From: Balneolaceae bacterium | GTDB lineage: Bacteria > Bacteroidota > Rhodothermia > Balneolales > Balneolaceae | Length of the DNA: 64,000 bases | Direction: 5' to 3' | NCBI GenBank assembly: GCA_009711805.1 | Contig: VEMX01000021.1 | Location: 59,218 to 123,217, forward strand | Shown: in pieces, positions 36,602 through 46,883 of the stretch | Layout of the letters: each line of letters starts with the position of its first letter | Position numbering within the stretch: the stretch's first letter is position 1 | The notes under the pieces: model-generated | The model's database searches: none | Seen by the model: only the letters and a program-made list of their open reading frames with translations | What the model was told of the DNA's origin: nothing | Made by a program: the position numbers and the translations under genes

Positions 36602-37000
36602 CTATCCTTTACCCTGGCAAAGCTCTACTAAAACCCCATGATTATCTTTGGGATGGACAAAAGCTACCAACTTATTATCTGCCCCTTCTTTAGGCTGGTC
36701 GTTTAGCACGGTGAAGCCTTCTCTTCTCAATCGATCAAGTTCTGCATGGATATCGTCTACCTCAAAGGCAATGTGATGCATGCCCTCTCCCTTTTTCTCA
36801 ACATACTTTGCAATAACAGAATCATCATTGATAGCACCCAGTAACTCAATTTTAGAGTCTCCGGTTTGAAAGAATACCGTTTCAACATTTTCACTTTCAA
36901 CCGTTTCAGACTTATAGGGTTGAGTGTTTAAAAGGGTGGAGTAGGTTTTTGTTGCAGCTTCCAGATTATCTACAGCTATACCTATATGTTCAATCTTCAT
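36602..37000 (-). CDS. mce: Methylmalonyl-CoA epimerase
   Basis: 132 residues. Features are the N-terminal HIGIAVDNLEAATKTYSTLL with the metal-ligand His, GEGMHHIAFEVDDIHAELDR, and the C-terminal FVHPKDNHGVLVELCQ with the Glu ligand. Length and motifs fit the VOC-fold epimerase that interconverts (R)- and (S)-methylmalonyl-CoA in propionate metabolism. It is first in a two-gene unit with the outer-membrane protein. Confidence 0.92.
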   Translation of the reverse strand: MKIEHIGIAVDNLEAATKTYSTLLNTQPYKSETVESENVETVFFQTGDSKIELLGAINDDSVIAKYVEKKGEGMHHIAFEVDDIHAELDRLRREGFTVLNDQPKEGADNKLVAFVHPKDNHGVLVELCQGKG

Positions 37001-37193
37001 TTATGTTTCTGTTGAGTTTTAAGGCTATTAATGTTGAACTAAACTAAGCATAATTCACAAAACCATTTGGCTTTACCAAAATTTTGATTACCATGAAGGA
37101 GTGAGAGTATTAGAATTGTTTAATAAATAAGTGAGTTAAAGAGCAGAGCTTCAGCTAAAAAGTAAAGCTTCAAGCAGGTCAGAAGGGTTATTT

Positions 37194-38759
37194 ATGTGGA
37201 ATCCGCTTCATTTGGAAGACATATTAGAACGATATGAACCATTCGACATTCGGGTTATTGGCACTCTTGTGTTATGGATCGCATGCATTTTTGGGTGTAT
37301 ATGGTTAACGCTTAATTATCTACCCGAAGACTGGGTAAGCCAAAGCAGTAATAAAAGCCAGTTGATGCAGTTTTTTATGCTCAATCCAGCCATGCTGCTG
37401 GGACTACTACTATTATTTTGGTTTGGTTTTGAGTGGGGATTTATTCCGGTGTTTCTATCACTCTTTATCATCGGTTTTTATAGTCACCTGGAGTATTATT
37501 GGGCTATTCTGTTTGCAGTTTCTTTTGTATTTGGATTGGGGATTTTTGCATTGGTTTATCAGTGCTTAAATATTCGCTACGACTTAAGAAGCGTGGCCAG
37601 CTTTGCTGTATTTGTGTTCACTTCTTTTGTAGCTGCAACAGCCAGTTCGTTAGGATCCTTTATTTGGAGTTTGGCGCATGACTTGTCAGCGGCAGATACG
37701 GCAACCTTGTGGAATGGATGGTGGACCGGTTCGTTTTTACAGTCGTTGGTAATAGTGGGACCGTTATTATTTATACTATCCCCCGCTATTGAGAGGAAAA
37801 AAAGACAATGGTTTGCTATTGAAAGCACTAATGATGTTTCTACAAGATGGGTATATAGTGCTGTAATCATAACCACACTTATTATAGCCGTCTTTATTTA
37901 TTCAGGAGATTATTTAGCTAAAAACCGGCTGGCGGAAGAAATAGCAGGAATGAAGTCAGCCAGCCAGGATGCTGTACTTACCTCTATGGAATCATTTGAA
38001 ATTATAACCTGGGTATCTATATGGATTATCCTTTGCGTAGGATTAGGTGCCGTTTTTTTAATCGGAAGTTGGAATAAGGAACTTCAGAGAAAAGTAGAAG
38101 AAAGAACCCAGGATCTTAAGAAAGCAGAAAAGGAAGTAAAGTCATCGCTGGATGAAAAGGTGGTGCTGTTAAAAGAAATCCATCACCGGGTAAAAAATAA
38201 CCTGGCTGTGGTTACGGCTTTATTGGATCTGCAGTATATGAGAGCTGAGAACGAAGAAGTAAAACATATTTTAAGTGACGCCAAAACCAGGGTTAAATCG
38301 ATGGCTTTTGTTCATGAAACGCTTTACCAAACGGAGAACTTTTCTAAAATAGATCTGGAACTATATTTGGGGCGTGTATGCCGATCGATAGAAACAGCGC
38401 TTAAGCCCGAACGCAAAGATATATCGATGGAGTTGAAGGCTAAAGGAGTTCAATTGGAGATGAATAAAGCAATTCCATTAGGTTTGGTTTTAAATGAAGT
38501 GCTGGTAAATGCGTTTAAGCATGCATTTAAAGGAAAGAAAAATGGAAATATTGAGATTAATCTGCATCAAGAGAATAAAACACTCCGCATGATGGTAAGT
38601 GATGATGGGATTGGTTTAAACGGAAATATCGACCCTATAGAATCCAAGAGCCTGGGTATGACCCTCATTAATACACTTTCAAAACAATTGAATGCCCAGG
38701 TCAGCTTCGAATCTGAAGCCGGAAAAACTCAATTTTCCTTGATGATGAATTTAAATTAA
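37194..38759 (+). CDS. MASE1-like membrane sensor histidine kinase (HisKA_2)
   Basis: 521 residues. About seven N-terminal membrane segments (20-220) resemble a MASE1 sensor (LGSFIWSLAHDL, NGWWTGSFLQSLVIVGPLL), followed by another membrane helix (about 272-290). A coiled linker leads to the HisKA_2 box (LLKEIHHRVKNNLAVVTALL). The ATPase domain is intact, with LNEVLVNAFKHAF and DDGIGLNG. Unlike the kinase at 3104-6091, which has the same box, this one has all nucleotide-binding motifs. No response regulator is adjacent. Confidence 0.88.
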   Translation: MWNPLHLEDILERYEPFDIRVIGTLVLWIACIFGCIWLTLNYLPEDWVSQSSNKSQLMQFFMLNPAMLLGLLLLFWFGFEWGFIPVFLSLFIIGFYSHLEYYWAILFAVSFVFGLGIFALVYQCLNIRYDLRSVASFAVFVFTSFVAATASSLGSFIWSLAHDLSAADTATLWNGWWTGSFLQSLVIVGPLLFILSPAIERKKRQWFAIESTNDVSTRWVYSAVIITTLIIAVFIYSGDYLAKNRLAEEIAGMKSASQDAVLTSMESFEIITWVSIWIILCVGLGAVFLIGSWNKELQRKVEERTQDLKKAEKEVKSSLDEKVVLLKEIHHRVKNNLAVVTALLDLQYMRAENEEVKHILSDAKTRVKSMAFVHETLYQTENFSKIDLELYLGRVCRSIETALKPERKDISMELKAKGVQLEMNKAIPLGLVLNEVLVNAFKHAFKGKKNGNIEINLHQENKTLRMMVSDDGIGLNGNIDPIESKSLGMTLINTLSKQLNAQVSFESEAGKTQFSLMMNLN

Positions 38760-38785
38760 GTTCCAGCTGAACTTAATTTTTATAT

Positions 38786-39871
38786 ATGTCCAAACATCAT
38801 TTTACCGGAAACAGCAATAAGTACCCCTATTGGTTAAAATCTACCATTATCCTTATCGGCCTGACGCTACTTTTTGTAGTGATGAGTTATGGGAAATTTA
38901 TACTGATGCCGCTCGCATTTGCTGCCTTCATCTCTATGTTGCTAAGTCCTGTAGTACAGAAGCTGGAAAGCTGGAAACTGGGCCGGGCCTTGAGCATCAT
39001 GGTAACTTTGTTGCTGGTTTTCTTTCTGCTTGCCGGGATTATCTCTCTCATTTCAACCCAATTTGTACAATTCTCTGAGCGGATACCTGAAGTAACCCAA
39101 AAGCTTAAAGATGTTAATTCTGATGTGATCGCATACATGGACAGTAAATTGGGGATATCGCAGGAGGAACAGGGTAATTATTTAGAAAAAGGGTTCTCCA
39201 ATCTGATTGACAAAAGCGGGCAGTATGCCAGCTCTATTGTAAGTGCCACCACAAATGTATTTACATTACTTACCCTCATTCCCATCTTTGTGTTCTTTAT
39301 GCTGTACTATAAAGAAATGTATCAAACGTTTTTTCAGAAGATGTTTAAACGTAATTCTACCAGCAAAGAAATAGACGATGTATTGAGCCGCGTGCAGAAT
39401 GTAACCCAAAACTACCTGGTGGGTATGCTTTCAGTGATTGGTATTCTGGCCGTACTCAATACCACAGGCTTATTTCTTATAGGTATGGAGCATGCTGTAT
39501 TTTTTGGGGTATTTGCCTCACTGATGGCTATCATCCCTTATATCGGAATTATAATCGGGAGCTTGCCGCCACTATTATTTGCCCTCTTTTTGAGTGATTC
39601 TCTCATTCTCCCACTATTAGTTTTAGCGGTTTTTGGAACGGTCCAGTTTTTAGAAGGCAACTTTATATCTCCCCGTATTATTGGTTCCAAAGTATCTATA
39701 AATCCATTCGTTGCTCTAATTGCTTTAATTATAGGAGGGGAGCTTTGGGGTATTTCCGGGATGATACTTTTTGTACCCTTAATTGGAATTTTAAGAGTTA
39801 TATTCGAGCAGATTGAGGAGCTTAAACCTTATGGATATTTATTAGGCAATCAAATCGAATATAAAGAATAG
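38786..39871 (+). CDS. AI-2E family transporter (PerM-like)
   Basis: 361 residues with eight predicted membrane segments in the 4+4 family layout, and the motifs LAVLNTTGLFLIGMEHAVFF, IPYIGIIIGSLPP and FLEGNFISPRIIGSKVSINP, the last being the family signature. Members export small molecules or ions; substrates vary and are often unproven. It starts 26 bp after the kinase gene and could be in the same transcript. Confidence 0.9.
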   Translation: MSKHHFTGNSNKYPYWLKSTIILIGLTLLFVVMSYGKFILMPLAFAAFISMLLSPVVQKLESWKLGRALSIMVTLLLVFFLLAGIISLISTQFVQFSERIPEVTQKLKDVNSDVIAYMDSKLGISQEEQGNYLEKGFSNLIDKSGQYASSIVSATTNVFTLLTLIPIFVFFMLYYKEMYQTFFQKMFKRNSTSKEIDDVLSRVQNVTQNYLVGMLSVIGILAVLNTTGLFLIGMEHAVFFGVFASLMAIIPYIGIIIGSLPPLLFALFLSDSLILPLLVLAVFGTVQFLEGNFISPRIIGSKVSINPFVALIALIIGGELWGISGMILFVPLIGILRVIFEQIEELKPYGYLLGNQIEYKE

Positions 39872-39920
39872 ACAAGCCCCATATTTAAATTTTCAACAAC
39901 TAATAATAAAGCAAACCAAA

Positions 39921-42074
39921 ATGAATCTTAAAAGAACCCTTTCTCTGTTACTTGTTTTTCCCATGCTGTTATTGGGGTTTCAACAAGCTGATGCCCAAAC
40001 CAAAGAGTTGACAAAGGAACAGATCCTAAACCGAAATTTTAAAGGAATTGTAAACCCTGTACCGCGTGTATTGGGGTGGGATGATAATGAACATTTTATT
40101 ACCGCCACCTTCTCGCAAAATGGGTATGTGATGAAGCGGGTAAATGTTTCTACCGGAGAAGAGGAAGTTTATCAACGCCTGCAAAGTGACGAGCCAAGTG
40201 TTTCGGTTGAAGGTGGGAATGTGTATTACAAAGACGGGAGCGAAACAAAACAGCTTACGGATACAGAAGCCAATGAGAACAATCCGGAATTATCTCCCGA
40301 TGGCAAAAAGGTAGCCTTTAGCCGAAATAAAGATTTATATGTGATTGATGTTGAGTCGGGCGAAGAAACCAGGCTTACGCATGATGGCAGTGATATGATC
40401 TCCAATGGATGGGCCTCGTGGGTGTATATGGAAGAGATCCTGGGACGAAGTACCCGGTTCCAGGCCTATTGGTGGAGCCCCGACAGTAAGAATATCGGCT
40501 TTATGCGTTTCGATGATTCCCCGGTAAAAACCTTCCCTATTTATCTCGCTGATGGTTCATATGGAACCCTGATTGAGCAACGGTACCCCAAAGCAGGTTA
40601 TGATAATCCCAAAGTGAGAGTAGGGGTAGCATCGGTTGAAACAGCAGAATTAACCTGGGCCGACTTTGATGAAAATGAAGATCAGTATTTTGGAATGCCA
40701 TACTGGACTCCTGATGCAAGTGCTCTGTGGATACCGTGGATGAACCGGGATCAGGATCACCTGGTTATTTATGAAATGAATCTGAATGATGGCTCCAAAT
40801 CAGAGATTTATGAAGAGAAACAGGATACCTGGATTGCCCTTGATAACAGCGATATGTTACAATTCCTGGATAACGGGAAAGGATTCCTCTTTAAAAGCGA
40901 CAAAAATGGCTGGATGCATCTCTATCATTATGATATGGAGGGGGAGCTTGTAAATCAGGTTACAGAAGGAGAGTGGGCACTCAGCAATGTGGAAAGAGTA
41001 GACCAGGAGAATGGGGTTATCTATTTTACCGCCCGTAAAGAAAACTCTGCCCGCTTCGATTTCTACCGCATTAATCTGGATGGGAGTAACTTGCAACGCC
41101 TTACCTTTGGGGAGTATAATCACAGTATTCAGCTGTCGGATGATGGTAAGTATTTCGTGAGTACATATAACAATACATCAACCCCAACCAAAATTTCTGT
41201 TTTTGATGCCGACGGCGAAAAGGTCCGGGACATTGCAGATGCCAGGGGGCCCCAATACGATGATTATAAATTGCCCAAAACCGAACTTATCAGGGTAGAA
41301 ACCAAAGATGGCTTTGACCTGCCGGTAAAAATTACCTGGCCTGAAAGTATAGACGAAAGCAAATCGTACCCCTTGCTGGTAAGTATATATGGCGGCCCTA
41401 ACTCCGGCACGGTGTACGACAGATGGTCTTCCCCGGGAATGTCAAACTGGTGGGCCAAAGAAGGGTTAATACAGGTATCTATCGATCACCGGGGCTCCGG
41501 ACATTTCGGAAAAGTTGGGCAGGATTACCTGCACCGCGACCTGGGTAACTGGGAAATACAGGACTATTCCTACGTGGTAAACTGGCTGATTGAGAATTAT
41601 GATTTTATTGACGAAGACCGCATTGGGATTACCGGCTTTAGCTATGGGGGCTATGTAACCTGCCTGGCATTAACCAAAGGATCCGACATATTCGACTATG
41701 GTATTGCCGGTGGAAGTGTAACCGATTGGGATTTGTACGACACCGCCTACACCGAACGTTTTATGGATCGCCCTCAGGATAATCCTGAAGGTTATGAAAG
41801 CAGTTCTGTGATGACCTATGCAGATCAATACAAAGGCGGACTGCTGATAGTACACGGATCGGCAGATGACAACGTGCACCTCCAGAACAGTTTGCAGCTG
41901 GTAAGCGCACTCGAGTCGGCCGGTAAAGATTTTGAGTTTATTCCCTATATGGGCGGTAAGCATGGCTGGTATAACCTGCCCGGAAAGCAGCGTCACTATA
42001 TGAAAAAGCGCTACAGTTTTTATTACAAGAACCTGCTTCAAAAACCCATGCCGGAGGCCTTATTGGGGAATTAG
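39921..42074 (+). CDS. Dipeptidyl peptidase IV-like S9 family serine peptidase
   Basis: 717 residues. A signal peptide (1-25, ending QQADAQ) exports the enzyme. Residues 40-470 form a DPP IV-type beta-propeller, with WVYMEEI, which supplies the Glu residues that bind the substrate N-terminus. The alpha/beta-hydrolase domain has the nucleophile Ser in ITGFSYGGYV (near 575), Asp in HGSADDNVH and His in GGKHGWYN. It releases Xaa-Pro dipeptides from peptides, probably in the periplasm. It ends just before the CRISPR locus boundary. Confidence 0.95.
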   Translation: MNLKRTLSLLLVFPMLLLGFQQADAQTKELTKEQILNRNFKGIVNPVPRVLGWDDNEHFITATFSQNGYVMKRVNVSTGEEEVYQRLQSDEPSVSVEGGNVYYKDGSETKQLTDTEANENNPELSPDGKKVAFSRNKDLYVIDVESGEETRLTHDGSDMISNGWASWVYMEEILGRSTRFQAYWWSPDSKNIGFMRFDDSPVKTFPIYLADGSYGTLIEQRYPKAGYDNPKVRVGVASVETAELTWADFDENEDQYFGMPYWTPDASALWIPWMNRDQDHLVIYEMNLNDGSKSEIYEEKQDTWIALDNSDMLQFLDNGKGFLFKSDKNGWMHLYHYDMEGELVNQVTEGEWALSNVERVDQENGVIYFTARKENSARFDFYRINLDGSNLQRLTFGEYNHSIQLSDDGKYFVSTYNNTSTPTKISVFDADGEKVRDIADARGPQYDDYKLPKTELIRVETKDGFDLPVKITWPESIDESKSYPLLVSIYGGPNSGTVYDRWSSPGMSNWWAKEGLIQVSIDHRGSGHFGKVGQDYLHRDLGNWEIQDYSYVVNWLIENYDFIDEDRIGITGFSYGGYVTCLALTKGSDIFDYGIAGGSVTDWDLYDTAYTERFMDRPQDNPEGYESSSVMTYADQYKGGLLIVHGSADDNVHLQNSLQLVSALESAGKDFEFIPYMGGKHGWYNLPGKQRHYMKKRYSFYYKNLLQKPMPEALLGN

Positions 42075-42092
42075 TTTGGATAGGTTAAATAT

Positions 42093-42170
42093 TCCAACAA
42101 CCTCCAAGGTTTTTAAAACCTTGGAGGTTTGATGTTTAAACCCTTGTTGCAGCAGGTTATGTGTTTCCAG
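42093..42170 (+). repeat. Left boundary repeat: REP palindrome plus decayed I-B repeat
   Basis: The first 47 bp (42093-42139) are identical to 55914-55960 at the opposite end of the CRISPR-Cas locus. They include the REP AACCTCCAAGGTTTT/AAAACCTTGGAGGTT (42099-42129). The next segment (42134-42170) is 37 bp long and aligns without gaps to the I-B CRISPR repeat with roughly two-thirds identity, as does its counterpart at 55955-55991. Confidence 0.7.
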
Positions 42171-42195
42171 TCTTAGTTTTAAGAAGACTTTTTAA

Positions 42196-42280
42196 TCTAT
42201 CCCCACGTGTATGGGGCCACCTCCTTAGGATTCGCCCCGTCAAGACCAGGGAGGGGTCTATCCCCACGTGTATGGGGCCA
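42196..42280 (-). CRISPR. Relic of a type I-E-like CRISPR array (two repeats)
   Basis: TCTATCCCCACGTGTATGGG... occurs at 42196-42219 and 42257-42280, exactly 61 bp apart, the standard I-E repeat-plus-spacer period. On the minus strand each reads CCCCATACACGTGGGGATAG, with the CCCC...GGGGATA stem-and-tail form of I-E repeats. No I-E cas genes (cas8e, cse2) are in the window. The relic lies between the left boundary repeat and the distal end of the I-B array and has the same orientation. Confidence 0.72.
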
Positions 42281-42348
42281 TCTTTGTCTTGTCCTGGATA
42301 ATGTCGTAAGAGGTGGGTCTGGTTCAAGCGTCCGCTTGGATTTTTCAT

Positions 42349-45300
42349 GTTTCAATCCTTGTTCTAATGGATTATGTATTCCGACTATTTCGGTCAAGAT
42401 TGAACCCGTGAAATCAACCGGTTTCAATCCTTGTTCTAATGGATTATGTATTCCGACATTGCTGTATCTCTGCCTGTAATCTTTGTTTTGCAGTTTCAAT
42501 CCTTGTTCTAATGGATTATGTATTCCGACTTCGCGTAGAAATAGATGCACAATCTGATAGCTTTAGTTTCAATCCTTGTTCTAATGGATTATGTATTCCG
42601 ACTATTCCAAAACGTAACACCCGTCATCCGGCCATACCGTTTCAATCCTTGTTCTAATGGATTATGTATTCCGACGGATGTTAAGGGATATCTTAGAGTT
42701 AACCTATCGGGTTTCAATCCTTGTTCTAATGGATTATGTATTCCGACGGGTTCAGCCTGAATGACGCACCAAACCGTAAGAGTTTCAATCCTTGTTCTAA
42801 TGGATTATGTATTCCGACTGAACTCTTTTTCCTAATATTTGAGCTTGTTTTTTAGTTTCAATCCTTGTTCTAATGGATTATGTATTCCGACATCCTTCAA
42901 GGACACCGTTAATATCATGCTGACACTGTTTCAATCCTTGTTCTAATGGATTATGTATTCCGACATGGATAGAAAAAGGTATAGCTCGTCCTTCTGATCG
43001 TTTCAATCCTTGTTCTAATGGATTATGTATTCCGACCCTGGATTACATAGGGAGCCAACAGTTCCATTCTCTGTTTCAATCCTTGTTCTAATGGATTATG
43101 TATTCCGACGTATAACCCCCGGAAATGTATACCAGCGAAGATCAGTTTCAATCCTTGTTCTAATGGATTATGTATTCCGACACACACCCAAGGCCTTTCA
43201 CAATCTTCGCACATATGTTTCAATCCTTGTTCTAATGGATTATGTATTCCGACTCGGAAATATTTCACCCTCTAAATTGACGAACTCGCGTTTCAATCCT
43301 TGTTCTAATGGATTATGTATTCCGACTTAAGTGGCTTTATTGCCTGCTTTAATCTATGGAGTTTCAATCCTTGTTCTAATGGATTATGTATTCCGACAAC
43401 TAACAAGCCTCGATTTAGAGGATAAGATTTACGTTTCAATCCTTGTTCTAATGGATTATGTATTCCGACACTGAGCTTGAGTCAAGGTGTATAGAGTTTT
43501 GGAAGTTTCAATCCTTGTTCTAATGGATTATGTATTCCGACTTAATTCTTTTCTGCATATATCTGCTGCTTTTTTCGTTTCAATCCTTGTTCTAATGGAT
43601 TATGTATTCCGACCCTGATGGTCTAATGATTATCAGGGGTTGTTTCCGGTTTCAATCCTTGTTCTAATGGATTATGTATTCCGACTGCCTGAAATCGAAA
43701 ATACGCGCCCCTGATAGGGTACAGTTTCAATCCTTGTTCTAATGGATTATGTATTCCGACGGGCGGAAGAGACCATGCAACTATAATTCACGCCCTGTTT
43801 CAATCCTTGTTCTAATGGATTATGTATTCCGACCGCTTCCACTATTGGCGGCGGGGGCTGCTGCAGTGTTTCAATCCTTGTTCTAATGGATTATGTATTC
43901 CGACTGGTTCCAGAATGGGTGGAGGGGTGAACGGTTAATGTTTCAATCCTTGTTCTAATGGATTATGTATTCCGACAACGCATCAGGTGCTATTACGGCT
44001 TTTCTTGAAGGATGTTTCAATCCTTGTTCTAATGGATTATGTATTCCGACAACGGAACGCCGTTGTTATGCCTGATCATGATACACGTTTCAATCCTTGT
44101 TCTAATGGATTATGTATTCCGACCACCCCAGCCCAAACGCATAGCTACACCGAATTCTCGTTTCAATCCTTGTTCTAATGGATTATGTATTCCGACGATA
44201 AAAGCACAATGGTTTGAGGCGAAATGTCATGTTTCAATCCTTGTTCTAATGGATTATGTATTCCGACACACCCTGGTTCAAGCGTCCGCTTGGACTATTC
44301 AGTTTCAATCCTTGTTCTAATGGATTATGTATTCCGACACAAATCCATATTCATCCCAATTCTCAATGCATTCATGTTTCAATCCTTGTTCTAATGGATT
44401 ATGTATTCCGACTATTTCTTAACCGTATTTTCACTATCCGATGCAACAGTTTCAATCCTTGTTCTAATGGATTATGTATTCCGACAATAGTCCATTTCGC
44501 CATGTATCCACTACAATCACAGTTTCAATCCTTGTTCTAATGGATTATGTATTCCGACTCTCTTATCTATACCATTAGCAAGGCGCTTGTCGGGTTTCAA
44601 TCCTTGTTCTAATGGATTATGTATTCCGACCAGAAGACACCTATACTCATCTGGCCTTTAAACGCTGTTTCAATCCTTGTTCTAATGGATTATGTATTCC
44701 GACAATAGTCCATTTCGCCATGTATCCACTACAATCACAGTTTCAATCCTTGTTCTAATGGATTATGTATTCCGACATTTCATTAATGGCTGGGGAATCG
44801 GGAACTCCTTGTTTCAATCCTTGTTCTAATGGATTATGTATTCCGACAGTACCGGAAACGCTGTACCCATCAAGACGTTTAAGTTTCAATCCTTGTTCTA
44901 ATGGATTATGTATTCCGACTGCACCAGGCGTTGCTGTAGTAGTTTGGCACAGGGTTTCAATCCTTGTTCTAATGGATTATGTATTCCGACACAAAAGGCG
45001 ACGACCACACCGACTACCTCCTCGACGTTTCAATCCTTGTTCTAATGGATTATGTATTCCGACAAGTACCTCTTTAGCCTCTATCGATTGATCTGTGAGT
45101 TTCAATCCTTGTTCTAATGGATTATGTATTCCGACGGTACACCTTATTATTATCACAAATGGACAGATGAGTTTCAATCCTTGTTCTAATGGATTATGTA
45201 TTCCGACAATAGCTAATGATTGGGCGGAAGTAACGGCAGATAGTTTCAATCCTTGTTCTAATGGATTATGTATTCCGACTTTGAGGATGGTCAATGGTTC

Positions 45301-45717
45301 ATTCATGAGTCTGAATGTTTCAATCCTTGTTCTAATGGATTATGTATTCCGACCTGGTAATACATCTATACCAGGCGCAGGGTTTTATAGTTTCAATCCT
45401 TGTTCTAATGGATTATGTATTCCGACGCTATTTAAACAACGCCCGGATATTTCTAACCACTGTTTCAATCCTTGTTCTAATGGATTATGTATTCCGACTT
45501 TTATAAGTAAAACCGATCCCAACCCAAGCCCGCCAGTTTCAATCCTTGTTCTAATGGATTATGTATTCCGACCTCACATCGACAATCGTTGATAATCCGG
45601 GCGCTATTGTTTCAATCCTTGTTCTAATGGATTATGTATTCCGACTCTTGAACTACCCATTTGCTATATCCTCTTTGTTTGTTTCAATCCTTGTTCTAAT
45701 GGATTATGTATTCCGAC
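42349..45717 (-). CRISPR. Type I-B CRISPR array, 47 repeats, 46 spacers
   Basis: Forty-seven apparently identical 37-bp repeats with a mean period of 72.4 bp and spacers mostly 34-38 bp. On the plus strand they begin GTTTCAATCC and end GTATTCCGAC. The minus-strand form ends in ATTGAAAC, the usual 5' handle left on type I-B crRNA, so transcription is on the minus strand and new spacers enter at the 45717 end, next to the leader and cas4. The spacer at 44486-44521 is identical to 44704-44739. Open frames reading VSILVLMDYVFR or VGIHNPLEQGLK across the array are translated repeats, not genes. Confidence 0.98.
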
Positions 45718-45956
45718 AGCCCTTTGATACTAAGTAATTGTATTTGATAAAGCTCTTAAAAGCAAATACAACGGTATTTTGATTTAAATCAGTAGGTAAA
45801 AGCATGTCAATGGGGTGAATTTGAGATATTTCCGAATATAAATTGCAAGGATATGTTGTGTAAACACAGTTGTTTGTGGTATGCAATGATGATGCCCTTC
45901 AATAAATTTCCCTTTGGAATCTCTGTATTCATAGCCCAACCAAGTTATAACACTTT
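45718..45956 (-). promoter_or_regulatory. CRISPR leader
   Basis: AT-rich 239-bp region between the first (newest) repeat and the cas4 stop at 45957, on the upstream side of the minus-strand array. It is expected to hold the pre-crRNA promoter and adaptation signals. Short open frames in it overlap the repeat or the end of cas4 and have no support. Confidence 0.75.
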
Positions 45957-46541
45957 TTATTGAATGCAAATATTACGGTAGGTGCAGCCCGTGCATCGTT
46001 TTTTATAGCGGGTGGCTTTAGGGAAATAATTGGTGCTGATAATGTGTGCGATGGTCCGGGCACATTCTTGGACCTGTTCTTTTTCTTGAGCTGCAATGGG
46101 CACCTCAATCAACTTGTTTCGGCTGCGGGTATATACCAGGTATCCCTGGTGTACTTCTTTGCCGAAATTGTCTTCGATCAGGCAGGCATAACAAGCCAGT
46201 TGAGTTTTATAGGTTGAAAAGACACGATCTTTGTATTGGGCAAATTTGTAATCGAGCGGGGCCATTGTATCATCTGAAAGTGATAGTACCTCGTCGACCT
46301 TTCCTCTTAACAGATCGTTGGTGAGATATTGTTCCTGCAACTTATCAGTCACCCCAATTTTTTTTCTGAGGTAATCTTTGTTCAGTGAGGCTTTGGTTTC
46401 ATGCAGCCGCCGGCCCCGCATGGCTTTGTATGAGTTTTCCTCATGTTGTGGAATATCCAGGACCTTCTCAAAATAAATAAACCGCGGGCAATATAGATAT
46501 TGTATTATTTCGGATGGGGTAACACTTATGGTAGCAGACAT
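45957..46541 (-). CDS. cas4: CRISPR-associated protein Cas4
   Basis: 194 residues. The four iron-sulfur Cys are in YLYCPRFIYF near the N-terminus and RCTGCTYRNIC at the C-terminus. The RecB-type nuclease motifs are GKVDEVLSLSD and APLDYKFAQYKD, with KTQLACYACL as the QxxxY motif. Cas4 trims prespacers and selects PAM during adaptation. It is the last cas gene before the leader; cas1-cas2-cas4 order is less common than cas4-cas1-cas2 in I-B loci. Confidence 0.95.
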   Translation of the reverse strand: MSATISVTPSEIIQYLYCPRFIYFEKVLDIPQHEENSYKAMRGRRLHETKASLNKDYLRKKIGVTDKLQEQYLTNDLLRGKVDEVLSLSDDTMAPLDYKFAQYKDRVFSTYKTQLACYACLIEDNFGKEVHQGYLVYTRSRNKLIEVPIAAQEKEQVQECARTIAHIISTNYFPKATRYKKRCTGCTYRNICIQ

Positions 46542-46572
46542 AGGAGATAGGGGTTTGTAGTTCCCAAGATTA

Positions 46573-46863
46573 TTATATAAACATGGCTTTTACCTCATCG
46601 GTAATCATTTTTTTGTCGAAAGCCTGCCCCAGCAGTGCGGTGGATTTGAGTTCATCTTTGCTCATGGGGAAGATGTACACCGAATCGTGGTCGGTATTCA
46701 TAAGTTCTTCGATCTGCAGTTGAAGTGCGTCTTTTTCATTGGCTTCAATAGTGCCGAGAAATACGGAATATTGCACCCGGGATAAACCGGCTTTTTCACA
46801 GGCTTTGGAGATTTTGGTGCGTGCTTTATCGTTTTTTATGTCGTACATAACCCAGCAAATCAT
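46573..46863 (-). CDS. cas2: CRISPR-associated endoribonuclease Cas2
   Basis: 96 residues with the ferredoxin-like Cas2 fold: the N-terminal strand WVMYDIKNDKAR with the conserved Asp, the basic helix region SRVQYSVFLGTI, and a C-terminal strand DSVYIFPMS. It forms the integration complex with Cas1, encoded 20 bp upstream. Confidence 0.95.
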   Translation of the reverse strand: MICWVMYDIKNDKARTKISKACEKAGLSRVQYSVFLGTIEANEKDALQLQIEELMNTDHDSVYIFPMSKDELKSTALLGQAFDKKMITDEVKAMFI

Positions 46864-46883
46864 GGTAATGGAAAGTTTAGAGG

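Noticed and set aside
42207..45592. Open frames of 60-165 residues repeating VSILVLMDYVFR or NPCSNGLCIPT on the plus strand and VGIHNPLEQGLK on the minus strand
   Set aside because: They are translations of the 37-bp CRISPR repeat and spacers.
45784..45969. Minus-strand open frame of 61 codons in the CRISPR leader
   Set aside because: It overlaps the cas4 stop and occupies the expected leader. No independent support.
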